9,865 nucleotides of DNA from Nitrospirota bacterium (GTDB lineage: Bacteria; NPL-UPA2; JAGMAN01). Below, piece after piece: positions 1 through 5,746 of this stretch (its first letter is position 1; each line of letters begins with the position of its first letter). The notes under the pieces were generated by a model, which saw only the letters and a program-made list of their open reading frames with translations, had not been told where the DNA came from and did not search any database. The stretch covers positions 1 through 9,865 of the forward strand of contig JAUWHM010000094.1 in NCBI GenBank assembly GCA_030605915.1, read 5' to 3'. The translations under genes were made by a program, and so were the position numbers.

Positions 1-2
1 CC

Positions 3-317
3 GGAAAGAAGCTGCAGACCATATCACTGCTGTCCGGTGGAGAGAGAGCCCTAACGGCCATTGCCCTTCTTTTTGCCCTGATCAAGGTGAAGCCCAGCCC
101 ATTCTGTCTCTTAGACGAAATAGATGCTCCCCTGGACGAATCTAACATCGATCGCTTCATAAGACTGCTTCAGGAGTTTATTCAGAATTCCCAGTTCATT
201 ATCGTTACCCACAATAAGAGGACGATTGCCATGGCTAATGTTATGTATGGAGTAACCATGGAGGAGTCCGGCGTATCCAAACTGGTCTCCGTCCGCTTCG
301 CTAAAGAAAAAAAGTGA
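3..317 (+). CDS. smc: Chromosome segregation protein SMC, C-terminal end (5' truncated by window)
   Basis: The open frame enters from the left edge and encodes the last 104 residues of an SMC ATPase, which organises and segregates chromosomes as a dimer with ScpA and ScpB. The fragment carries the C-terminal half of the ABC-type head: the signature motif LLSGGE (fragment residues 9-14), Walker B FCLLDEID (34-41) with catalytic D38-E39, the D-loop APLDESN, and the switch histidine in IVTHNK (H70). The start of LLSGGE is within 30 bases of the edge, so the coiled coil and Walker A half lie outside the window. The short tail after MANVMYGVTMEESGVSKLV is typical of bacterial SMC. rpmB follows after 9 nt, and its ribosome binding site overlaps the smc stop, so the two are probably co-transcribed. 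RecN or Rad50 are less likely, because FCLLDEIDAPLD and VMYGVTM are SMC hallmarks. Confidence 0.95.
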   Translation, partial: GKKLQTISLLSGGERALTAIALLFALIKVKPSPFCLLDEIDAPLDESNIDRFIRLLQEFIQNSQFIIVTHNKRTIAMANVMYGVTMEESGVSKLVSVRFAKEKK

Positions 318-326
318 GGAGAGAAA

Positions 327-518
327 ATGTCTAGGATCTGTGCTATCTGCGGCAAAGAACCCGCTACCGGCTACAATGTCAGCCACTCCCACCGTAGAAC
401 TAAGCGAAGGTGGCTGCCAAATTTGCAGTCAGTGAGGACGATAGTAGACGGCGTCCCAAAAAGAATCAGGGTCTGCACTTCCTGCATCCGCTCCGGGAAA
501 ATCAAAAAAACTTCGTAA
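327..518 (+). CDS. rpmB: 50S ribosomal protein L28 (zinc-binding form)
   Basis: This 63-residue protein is a normal-length L28, a basic protein of the large ribosomal subunit. It shows the family pattern: an N-terminal MSRICAICGK, the basic block SHSHRRTKRRWLPNLQ (residues 19-34), and a C-terminal RVCTSCIRSGKI. Two CxxC pairs (C5/C8 and C50/C53) make it the cysteine-containing 'C+' form, which is expected to hold a structural zinc. Many bacteria also carry a cysteine-free copy induced under zinc limitation, but none is visible here. The start ATG has the Shine-Dalgarno AGGAG at 317-321 with 5 nt spacing, overlapping the smc stop codon, which suggests translational coupling. I see no convincing terminator after the stop. 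Confidence 0.96.
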   Translation: MSRICAICGKEPATGYNVSHSHRRTKRRWLPNLQSVRTIVDGVPKRIRVCTSCIRSGKIKKTS

Positions 519-752
519 CCACACCTCCCCGCTGGCAGGGATAAACGCAGGTAAACATAGTGTGAAATCATACGAATTACATATTGCTGTGAGCAAGAAT
601 AATTCCTAGTAGATACTTCAAAAGGCAGAATGCAAATCGAAAAATGCAAAATGAAAGAAAGTACTTCAAAAAAATCTGTTCAAAACCTAAAATCTTATGC
701 ATAGTAAGCATTGTGATTTTTTATATCCATCTGTGTTATACTTTGGAATGAG
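519..752. other. AT-rich intergenic region with degenerate repeats and a weak candidate promoter
   Basis: No gene is visible in these 234 bp. TACTTCAAAA occurs twice (614-623 and 662-671), flanking A-rich text in which ATGCAAA recurs. AATCTTATGC (689-700 region) can pair partly with GCATTGTGATT and is followed by a T-run, giving a weak terminator-like fold. The 12-mer TCCATCTGTGTT at 726-737 recurs exactly at 8248-8259, so the right end touches a dispersed repeat. A possible promoter for the downstream fusion gene is TTGTGA (711-716) with TTATAC (736-741), spacing 19. It would place the transcript start only a few bases before the ATG at 753, so I give it little weight. Confidence 0.4.
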
Positions 753-2288
753 ATGAGGAAGAAGATAGCAGTTGTCATTTTAATGGGTTTGGTTTTATCC
801 TGTGCCGGGGAGAAGGCTAAGGCGAAAGCAGCCAGAGAGGTGAGAGCCGCGGCTGTTAGTGGAATGTTTTATCCGAGCAATGCTTCTACCCTAAAAAATC
901 AAGTTGACGAGTTCTTACAACGAGTTGAGAGGGAGGCTATACAGAGAAAACTAATCGCTTTAATTGTCCCTCATGCTGGCTACCGGTATTCTGGCCAGGT
1001 AGCGGCTTTCGCCTACAAGCAGCTTGAAGGTAAGGAGATTGATACTGTTATCCTGATCGGGCCAAGCCACCGAACTCGCTTCTCAGGGGTTTCCGTGGGT
1101 AATTACGGATATTACCAGACGCCCTTAGGCAAGGTAGCTGTTGATACGAAGTTGGCTGGAAGGATGATTAAGGGAAGCAAACTGATAGACTTTTATCCCC
1201 CTGCCCATCAGCAAGAGCACTGTTTGGAGGTGCAGCTCCCCTTTCTTCAAAGAATATTATCTGAGTTTAAGATACTTCCCTTAGTGATAGGAAGTCCTAC
1301 ATCGGAAACTTGTCGAGGGCTAAGTCAGGCCCTCCTCAAAGAGACCGAGGACAAGAATATCTTGCTTATTGCCAGCACCGATCTATCCCATTACTATCCT
1401 TACCAGGAAGCCAGTCAATTGGATGAGCGGACCTTGAAGGTGATAGAGAAACTCGATGGCGAACTTCTCTACCGGGAGATGGCCTCCGGCAAAGCTGAGC
1501 TCTGTGGAGGCGCTGCCGTAGTGGCTACCCTTTTGACAGCCAAGCAACTGGGAGCAGATAGCGTAAAGATCTTAAAGTATGCTAACTCCGGGGACACATC
1601 CGGGGACAAGTTACGGGTGGTTGGCTATGCGGCCATAGCCATTTATACGGTGAAACACGGTGAAACAGTGCTGCTTTGCAAGCACAGCCGAGGCAGTGCT
1701 GCTTCGCTGCAGTACCCGAAGGGTAAGGAGGGAGAGATGGAATTTAAAGTGCTCGATGAGAAAACTCAGAAAGAACTATTGAGGATTGCCCGAGCTTCTA
1801 TAGAAAACTACGTTAAAGAACGCAAAATTCCTGAATTTGAGGTAAAAGAGCCAGTGCTTCAGGAGCGCAGAGGAGTCTTCATCACTATCTCTAAGGATGG
1901 CGGCCTTCGTGGTTGTATCGGAAGGCATGAATCAGATCTGCCTTTATATCAGACAGTGGCCCAGATGGCCGTATCGGCGGCCTGCCGTGATCCTCGATTT
2001 CCTCCTTTGCGAAGTGAAGAACTGAATGAGATTAAGATAAAGGTATCGGTTTATCTCATGTCTCCCACTGAGATAAAGAGCCTTGAGGAGTTTGAGGTTG
2101 GAAAACATGGGATTATTATCGAGAAGGCAGGCGCTTCGGCTACCTATTTACCGGAGGTAGCCAAGGAGCAGGGCTGGACGAAAGATGAGATTTTAAGTAG
2201 TCTCTGCCAGAAGGCAGGACTGCCCCCAGATGCCTGGAGAGAGGGGACAAAATTCCAAATCTATGCTACCCAGGTTTTTGGAGAATAG
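753..2288 (+). CDS. AmmeMemoRadiSam system protein B-A fusion (MEMO1 family + AMMECR1 domain) with lipoprotein signal
   Basis: This is a 511-residue two-domain protein. Residues 1-17 form a lipoprotein-type leader (two lysines, a hydrophobic core, VLSC with C17 as lipid site). Residues about 30-298 are a MEMO1-like domain of the LigB/extradiol dioxygenase superfamily. The metal-site residues of human Memo appear conserved: H74 (IVPHAG), H106 (GPSHR), H213 (DLSHY) and C251 (ELCGG). Residues about 332-511 are an AMMECR1 domain with its hallmark LRGCIG at 385-390. The linker (about 300-330) is coded by repetitive DNA, and M329 has its own strong ribosome binding site. In AmmeMemoRadiSam systems B and A accompany a radical SAM enzyme, which is not in this window; the pathway is undefined. 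Start ATG 753 has only a weak GGA upstream. B-A fusions are known, but a secretion signal on one is notable and needs experimental support. Confidence 0.9.
   Translation: MRKKIAVVILMGLVLSCAGEKAKAKAAREVRAAAVSGMFYPSNASTLKNQVDEFLQRVEREAIQRKLIALIVPHAGYRYSGQVAAFAYKQLEGKEIDTVILIGPSHRTRFSGVSVGNYGYYQTPLGKVAVDTKLAGRMIKGSKLIDFYPPAHQQEHCLEVQLPFLQRILSEFKILPLVIGSPTSETCRGLSQALLKETEDKNILLIASTDLSHYYPYQEASQLDERTLKVIEKLDGELLYREMASGKAELCGGAAVVATLLTAKQLGADSVKILKYANSGDTSGDKLRVVGYAAIAIYTVKHGETVLLCKHSRGSAASLQYPKGKEGEMEFKVLDEKTQKELLRIARASIENYVKERKIPEFEVKEPVLQERRGVFITISKDGGLRGCIGRHESDLPLYQTVAQMAVSAACRDPRFPPLRSEELNEIKIKVSVYLMSPTEIKSLEEFEVGKHGIIIEKAGASATYLPEVAKEQGWTKDEILSSLCQKAGLPPDAWREGTKFQIYATQVFGE
1647..1666 (+). 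repeat. Perfect 10-bp tandem duplication in the MEMO-AMMECR1 linker
   Basis: ACGGTGAAAC occurs twice head to tail (1647-1656 and 1657-1666). The unit is not a multiple of three. Removing one copy would shift the MEMO frame so that it stops at TGA 1780-1782, just past the internal AMMECR1 start at 1737. The duplication therefore decides whether the two domains are one protein or two overlapping genes. Confidence 0.9.
1666..1704 (+). repeat. 11-bp direct repeat and small hairpin in the fusion linker
   Basis: CAGTGCTGCTT is present at 1666-1676 and again at 1694-1704, 28 bp apart. Between them GTGCT (1668-1672) can pair with AGCAC (1681-1685), with an inner GC/GC pair, to give a small hairpin. 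Repetitive structured DNA of this kind looks more like former intergenic sequence than like conserved coding sequence. Confidence 0.65.
1725..1739 (+). promoter_or_regulatory. Internal Shine-Dalgarno and ATG for a stand-alone AMMECR1 product
   Basis: AAGGAGG (1725-1731) is a near-perfect anti-16S match. It sits 5 nt before an in-frame ATG at 1737-1739 (M329 of the fusion), exactly where the AMMECR1 domain begins. Initiation here would give a 183-residue AMMECR1 protein without the signal peptide. This is stronger than the ribosome binding site of the full-length gene at 753. Whether it is used is inference. Confidence 0.65.
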
Positions 2289-2299
2289 AGATAAAATTT

Positions 2300-2502
2300 A
2301 AACTACAGAGTTCACAGAGAAAGAACTTAGCCTGCTTCGGCACAGATCTGTAGGGGTTCGATTTACCCCTTAGGCCCTGAGGGGCCCCCGGGGCTCTGAA
2401 CGGGTCGAACCCGCGGGCGCCATAAATGTCGCCCCTACAAACACTCAAGAAGGAAATTCCCCATCTTGGCATTATAGAAAGTCTGTGCGTTCCCTGTGGT
2501 TA
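2300..2502. repeat. Nested inverted-repeat intergenic element
   Basis: The gap between the fusion gene and pcm is almost wholly made of inverted repeats. The outer arms are 2300-2318 (ACTACAGAGTTCACAGA) and 2482-2502, whose reverse complement reads CCACAGGGAACGCACAGA, an imperfect match. Inside, TGTAGGGG (2349-2356) pairs with CCCCTACA (2432-2439), and GGGTTCGA (2354-2361) pairs with TCGAACCC (2405-2412). Further small stems are GGCCC/GGGCC (2373-2386) and GGGCG/CGCCC (2415-2434). The right inner arm, read on the minus strand (2440 to 2414), matches 8310-8336 at 23 of 27 positions, so this is a dispersed repeat. No ORF of substance lies inside it. Confidence 0.75.
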
Positions 2503-2521
2503 GATGGAGAAAAGAAGAACA

Positions 2522-3271
2522 ATGAAACGGAGTGGAGTAAAAGCTACATTTGTTGCCGCTGTGGTCTTAGCTCTCTCGGCTGTGGGCTGCCAGAAGGAGG
2601 TGCCTCAACCTGTTTCTGAAGAAGAGGGGTTCGACTTCGTCAGGGCCAGGAGGCGGATGGTCGAGAGCCAGATTAAGGCGAGGGGAATTAAGGATGAGAA
2701 AGTGCTATCTGCCATGCTCAAGGTGGAGAGGCATAAGTTCGTCCCCAAGGGATTGGAAAGAATGGCTTACCTCGACCGGCCACTGGAGATTGGAGAAGGG
2801 CAGACCATTTCCCAGCCATATATCGTAGCCCTTATGACAGAATGCCTCGGCCTCAAAGGAGGCGAGAAGGTATTGGAGATAGGGACTGGCTCCGGTTATC
2901 AGGCGGCCATTCTGGCTGAGATCGCTGGAGAGGTCTATACCATTGAGATAATTGAAAGCCTGGCTAAAGGGGCAGAGAAGGTTTTGAGGGATTTAGGCTA
3001 TACTAATATCACTGTCCAATGTGGTGATGGCTACATTGGCTGGGAAGAATATGCCCCCTTTGATGCCGTTATCGTTACCTGTGCTCCTGACCATGTCCCT
3101 CAACCTTTAATAGACCAGCTGGCAGAAGGTGGGAGAACGGTCATCCCCGTAGGAACCTACTATCAGGAGTTGAAACTATTTGAGAAGAGGGATGGGAAAA
3201 TAAGGGAGAGAAGCATAATTCCTGTCCGCTTCGTCCCCATGACCGGTGATGGCGTAAAGAGAGCAAGATAA
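2522..3271 (+). CDS. pcm: Protein-L-isoaspartate O-methyltransferase with lipoprotein-type signal
   Basis: Pcm uses S-adenosylmethionine to methylate isoaspartyl residues in aged proteins and so starts their repair. The protein carries the family motifs (numbering from ATG 2522): substrate loop GEGQTISQPYIVA (92-104), SAM motif I VLEIGTGSGY (117-126), an acidic residue in VYTIEII, the GDGY segment (168-171), FDAVIVTCA and the C-terminal FVPMTG. Before the catalytic part lies a leader MKRSGVKATFVAAVVLALSAVGC, which looks like a lipoprotein signal with C23 as lipid site. Catalysis needs SAM, normally cytoplasmic, so export is puzzling. An in-frame ATG at 2504 lacks a ribosome binding site. ATG 2522 follows a purine-rich GGAGAAAAGAAGAA and gives a cleaner signal peptide (249 residues). 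The stop lies 4 nt from the 3' end of the convergent tRNA-Leu. Confidence 0.92.
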   Translation: MKRSGVKATFVAAVVLALSAVGCQKEVPQPVSEEEGFDFVRARRRMVESQIKARGIKDEKVLSAMLKVERHKFVPKGLERMAYLDRPLEIGEGQTISQPYIVALMTECLGLKGGEKVLEIGTGSGYQAAILAEIAGEVYTIEIIESLAKGAEKVLRDLGYTNITVQCGDGYIGWEEYAPFDAVIVTCAPDHVPQPLIDQLAEGGRTVIPVGTYYQELKLFEKRDGKIRERSIIPVRFVPMTGDGVKRAR

Positions 3272-3275
3272 CTGA

Positions 3276-3360
3276 TGCCGAAGCGGGGATTTGAACCCCG
3301 ATGGGCACAAGGCCCACTGCGCCCTGAACGCAGCGCGTCTGCCAATTCCGCCACTTCGGC
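3276..3360 (-). tRNA. tRNA-Leu (anticodon CAG)
   Basis: The minus strand folds as a class II tRNA. It has acceptor GCCGAAG/CTTCGGC, anticodon stem CTGCG/CGCAG around loop TTCAGGG (anticodon CAG, reading CUG), a long variable arm TGGGCCTTGTGCCCA, T arm CGGGG-TTCAAAT-CCCCG, and discriminator A at 3276. No CCA is encoded. The 5' end is separated from the macrodomain stop codon by one base (3361). I see no dedicated promoter, so it is probably cut from the macrodomain transcript. The 3' end lies 4 nt from the stop of convergent pcm. Confidence 0.96.
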
Positions 3361-3361
3361 C

Positions 3362-3916
3362 TTAATCTGCCTGGGTAGAGCTTAACTCCTTCCAGCAATC
3401 CTCATATACCTGCAGGTCCTTTTCGCTGAATAGCACAAAACGCACTTCCGAGAAGCTGTGTCCCCTCAAGAAATCTCTAACCGTAGAAAGGGCAATTCGG
3501 GCAGCCGGTTCAATGGGAAAACGATAGGCACCGGTGCTAATAGAGGGAAAGGCAATTGACCGGATGTCCCGTTCTTTGGCCAGGGTCAGGCTACTATCAT
3601 AAGCACCTTTGAGGAGCTCCTCTTCTCTTTTGCCTCCTCCCGACCATACCGGACCCACTGTATGAATTACATAGCGGGCTTTCAGTCTTCCGCCAGTGGT
3701 TATCACTGCCTGGCCAGTTGGACAGCCACCCTGCTTCGCTCGAATGGCCTTACACTCCTCTAAGATTTCCGAGCCTCCCGCCCGGTGAATGGCTCCATCC
3801 ACTCCACTGCCACCCAATAGGCCAGTATTGGCTGCATTAACAATGGCTTCCGTATCCTGTTGAGTAATGTCACCCTGCACCAGGGAAAGCTTTGTCTTCC
3901 CAACCATCGTCTCCAT
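3362..3916 (-). CDS. Macrodomain protein, O-acetyl-ADP-ribose deacetylase / ADP-ribosyl hydrolase type (YmdB-like)
   Basis: This single-domain macro protein is of usual length (184 residues from the chosen start). The family binds ADP-ribose, hydrolyses O-acetyl-ADP-ribose and can remove ADP-ribose from proteins or nucleic acids. Visible motifs are LVQGDIT, IVNAANTGLLGGSGVDGAIHRAGG (shown here by key parts IVNAAN and GGSGVDGAIH), the middle segment TGGRLKARYVIHTVGPVW, and the phosphate loop SISTGAYRFP. The longer start at 3937 is unlikely. The ATG at 3916-3914 has AGGAGGGG 7 nt upstream (3931-3924), whereas the earlier ATG has nothing comparable. A consensus promoter at 4002-4030 and a stable leader hairpin (3949-3981) lie upstream. 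tRNA-Leu follows 1 nt after the stop. The divergent neighbour nadE makes NAD, a precursor of ADP-ribose, a plausible thematic link. Confidence 0.92.
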   Translation of the reverse strand: METMVGKTKLSLVQGDITQQDTEAIVNAANTGLLGGSGVDGAIHRAGGSEILEECKAIRAKQGGCPTGQAVITTGGRLKARYVIHTVGPVWSGGGKREEELLKGAYDSSLTLAKERDIRSIAFPSISTGAYRFPIEPAARIALSTVRDFLRGHSFSEVRFVLFSEKDLQVYEDCWKELSSTQAD

Positions 3917-3948
3917 TGCGAAGCCCCTCCTGGCCATCAGGCGAAATC

Positions 3949-3981
3949 AGCGGCTCAAAAGCGTCAGCTTTTGAGTCCGCT
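3949..3981 (-). promoter_or_regulatory. Stable hairpin in the 5' leader of the macrodomain gene
   Basis: AGCGGCTCAAAAGC (3949-3962) pairs with GCTTTTGAG-T-CCGCT (3967-3981) through a 14-bp stem with one bulged base at 3976 and a 4-nt loop GTCA. It lies about 17 nt upstream of the Shine-Dalgarno and within the leader predicted from the minus-strand promoter. No U-run follows on either strand, so it is not a simple terminator. A role in mRNA stability or as a protein-binding site is possible but unproven. Confidence 0.7.
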
Positions 3982-4001
3982 GCATTGAGTTGTTAACTTT
4001 T

Positions 4002-4030
4002 ATTATATAGGAATTGATGCAGGCAGTCAA
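4002..4030 (-). promoter_or_regulatory. Sigma-70 type promoter for the macrodomain gene and tRNA-Leu
   Basis: On the minus strand the -35 box TTGACT (4030-4025) is followed after 17 bp by the -10 box TATAAT (4007-4002). Transcription would start near 3995, giving a leader of about 80 nt that contains the hairpin at 3949-3981. Confidence 0.8.
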
Positions 4031-4047
4031 GTTTTCTTGCTTTTTTA

Positions 4048-4076
4048 TTGACAAGGGCAGTTGATTATAGTAAATT
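4048..4076 (+). promoter_or_regulatory. Sigma-70 type promoter for nadE
   Basis: TTGACA (4048-4053) is followed after 17 bp by TAAATT (4071-4076). The predicted transcript begins near 4083, about 16 nt before the nadE ATG. The -35 hexamer coincides with an in-frame TTG that could be misread as the nadE start. The two divergent promoters have their -35 boxes 17 bp apart (4031-4047). Confidence 0.65.
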
Positions 4077-4098
4077 TACCTGTAGAGGGTATAGAGGC

Positions 4099-4845
4099 AT
4101 GGGACTCTTAGAGGAAATAGCTAACTGGATTGTGGAGAAGGTTAAAGAGGCAGGGAAGAAAGGGGCTGTCTTCGGGATAAGCGGTGGGGTGGATTCCTCC
4201 CTTCTGGCCGTCCTTTGCCAGAAAGCCTTGGGGGATAATGCCCTCGGCCTTATCCTACCCTGCCACAGCCGCTCTGAGGATGAGAAGTGTGCCCGTTCAC
4301 TGGCTGAGAGATTTGGCATTAAGACCGAGCGTGTGGTTCTGGATTCTATCTGCGATGGTTTTCTCCAGATCCTCCCCCCTGGCGACAGAATAGCCAGAGG
4401 CAACCTGAAGCCAAGGTTGAGGATGGCTACTCTCTACTACTTTGCCAATAAACTCAATTACTTAGTGGCTGGTTCAAGCAACAGGAGCGAGCTCAGCATC
4501 GGCTACTTCACCAAATACGGGGATGGAGGGATTGATATTCTGCCCTTAGGTAGCCTCCTTAAAATGGAGATAAGAGAGTTAGCCAAGGAGCTGGGCATTC
4601 CAGGTGAGATAATAGAGAGAACCCCCAGTGCTGGACTCTGGGAGGAGCAGACAGATGAGGGAGAGATAGGTATCAGTTACGAGGACTTAGATAAAGCTCT
4701 CGTGGCCATAGACTCCAATAATAGAGAATCACTCCAGAGAAATCTTATAGCTAAGGTGGAACAGCTAATCAGGTCCTCTCATCACAAGAGGTCACCAGCT
4801 ATTGTCTTCAGACCTGGTCATTTAGATAGGAATCGAGATTCTTAA
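4099..4845 (+). CDS. nadE: NH3-dependent NAD+ synthetase
   Basis: NadE makes NAD+ from nicotinate adenine dinucleotide, ATP and ammonia, the last step of NAD biosynthesis. The 248-residue protein has usual length for the ammonia-dependent class and lacks the glutaminase domain. It has the N-type ATP-pyrophosphatase P-loop SGGVDSS (28-34), the GNLKPRLRM segment (101-109), AGSSNRSELSIGYFTKYGDG with binding residues in the middle (124 onward), DILPLG, and RTPSAGLWEEQTDE (174-187). The ATG at 4099 has AGAGGG 9 nt upstream. The frame is open to a TTG at 4048, but that codon lies in the promoter -35 box. The last 38 bp overlap the convergent mdh gene. The stop lies in the palindrome 4841-4858. Confidence 0.96.
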   Translation: MGLLEEIANWIVEKVKEAGKKGAVFGISGGVDSSLLAVLCQKALGDNALGLILPCHSRSEDEKCARSLAERFGIKTERVVLDSICDGFLQILPPGDRIARGNLKPRLRMATLYYFANKLNYLVAGSSNRSELSIGYFTKYGDGGIDILPLGSLLKMEIRELAKELGIPGEIIERTPSAGLWEEQTDEGEIGISYEDLDKALVAIDSNNRESLQRNLIAKVEQLIRSSHHKRSPAIVFRPGHLDRNRDS

Positions 4846-5746
4846 GGTTCTCCTTAAGTTGAGTGGCAGATTTGTTCAGAAAATCCTTCTCTTCGGATGT
4901 TAGTTCCAATTCAATGACCTCTTCTACTCCTTTCTTCCCCAACTTGACCGCAGTGCCAAGGCAGATATCACTAAGGCCATACTCACCCTGGAGATAGACG
5001 GAGCAAGGCATCACCGCCTTTTTATCATTAACCACGGCCTCTACCATCTCGGCTATTGAGGCGGCCGGGGTAAAGTAAGCGCTACCTGTCTTCAGCAGGG
5101 AGACGATTTCCGCTCCCGCACTCCGGGTCTGTTCGATGAGCTTATCTATTCTTTCCCTTGACATCATCTCTGTAATTGGATTACCGTTGACAGTGGAGTG
5201 TCCTGGCAGGGGAAGCATTGCTTCACCGTGCACTCCAATGACCAAGGCAGAAGTATTTTTAACCGAAACTCCCAACTCTTTAGCTAAGAAATACCTGAAT
5301 CGAGCTGAATCCAGCACTCCTCCCATACCAGACACTCTCTCCCGCTGGAAATCACTTACCTTTAAGGCCAAATAGGTCATGACATCCAGCGGATTGGTGA
5401 CCATCAATATCTTTGCTTCAGGGCTATGCTTTACAACCTCCCGGATAACTGACCTGACAATCTTAGCATTCTCCTTCAGTAAATCCAAACGGCTCATCCC
5501 GGGCTTGCGCACCAGACCAGCTGTCACCACTACTATGTCAGAATTAGCTGTATCCCCATAGTCATTGGACCCGATGATATTCGTATCCATTCTCTTTAAA
5601 GGGGCCGCCTGCATCATATCCAGGGCTTTGCCCTGAGGAAGCCCCTTAACGATATCCACCAGGACTATCTCTCCCAATTCCTTCTCGGCTAAAAAGAGCG
5701 CAGACGTCGCCCCCACATTCCCACTACCAATCACACTTATCTTCAC
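4808..5746 (-). CDS. mdh: Malate dehydrogenase (LDH-like family)
   Basis: Mdh interconverts malate and oxaloacetate with NAD(H). The protein has the dinucleotide fold GSGNVGAT (8-14 region) with D31 after LVD for NAD specificity, substrate arginines R80 and R86 in LVRKPGMSRLDLL, N118 in VTNPLDVMTYL, R149 in LDSARFR, and catalytic H173 in GVHGE. Arginine at the specificity position (RKPG) points to malate rather than lactate. I chose the GTG at 5746: it gives the family-standard MKISVIGSGN terminus and 312 residues, and a G-rich stretch (GGTGGGG) lies about 5 nt upstream. An in-frame ATG at 5767 would add seven residues (MVRGGAE). The 3' end overlaps nadE by 38 bp. The zinc-ribbon gene lies upstream on the same strand; no clear promoter is seen between them. 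Confidence 0.94.
   Translation of the reverse strand: MKISVIGSGNVGATSALFLAEKELGEIVLVDIVKGLPQGKALDMMQAAPLKRMDTNIIGSNDYGDTANSDIVVVTAGLVRKPGMSRLDLLKENAKIVRSVIREVVKHSPEAKILMVTNPLDVMTYLALKVSDFQRERVSGMGGVLDSARFRYFLAKELGVSVKNTSALVIGVHGEAMLPLPGHSTVNGNPITEMMSRERIDKLIEQTRSAGAEIVSLLKTGSAYFTPAASIAEMVEAVVNDKKAVMPCSVYLQGEYGLSDICLGTAVKLGKKGVEEVIELELTSEEKDFLNKSATQLKENLKNLDSYLNDQV
4841..4858. repeat. Perfect 7-bp palindrome at the nadE stop
   Basis: CTTAAGG (4841-4847), loop TTCT, CCTTAAG (4852-4858). It contains the nadE TAA and lies inside the 3' part of mdh. It could slow or stop nadE transcription, but the stem is short and no T-run follows, so a terminator role is weak. Confidence 0.45.

Noticed and set aside
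2266..2472. 68-codon minus-strand frame between the fusion gene and pcm
   Set aside because: It is made of the inverted-repeat element and shows no protein-like features.
3141..3398. Minus-strand open frames crossing the tRNA-Leu
   Set aside because: They run through a clear tRNA and the end of pcm; the translation is an artefact of tRNA sequence.
4048..4071. TTGACA with TATAGT as the nadE promoter
   Set aside because: The spacing would be only 12 bp; TAAATT at 17 bp fits better.
4775..4791. CCTCT/AGAGG stem as an mdh terminator
   Set aside because: Only five pairs, no T-run, and it lies inside nadE coding sequence.
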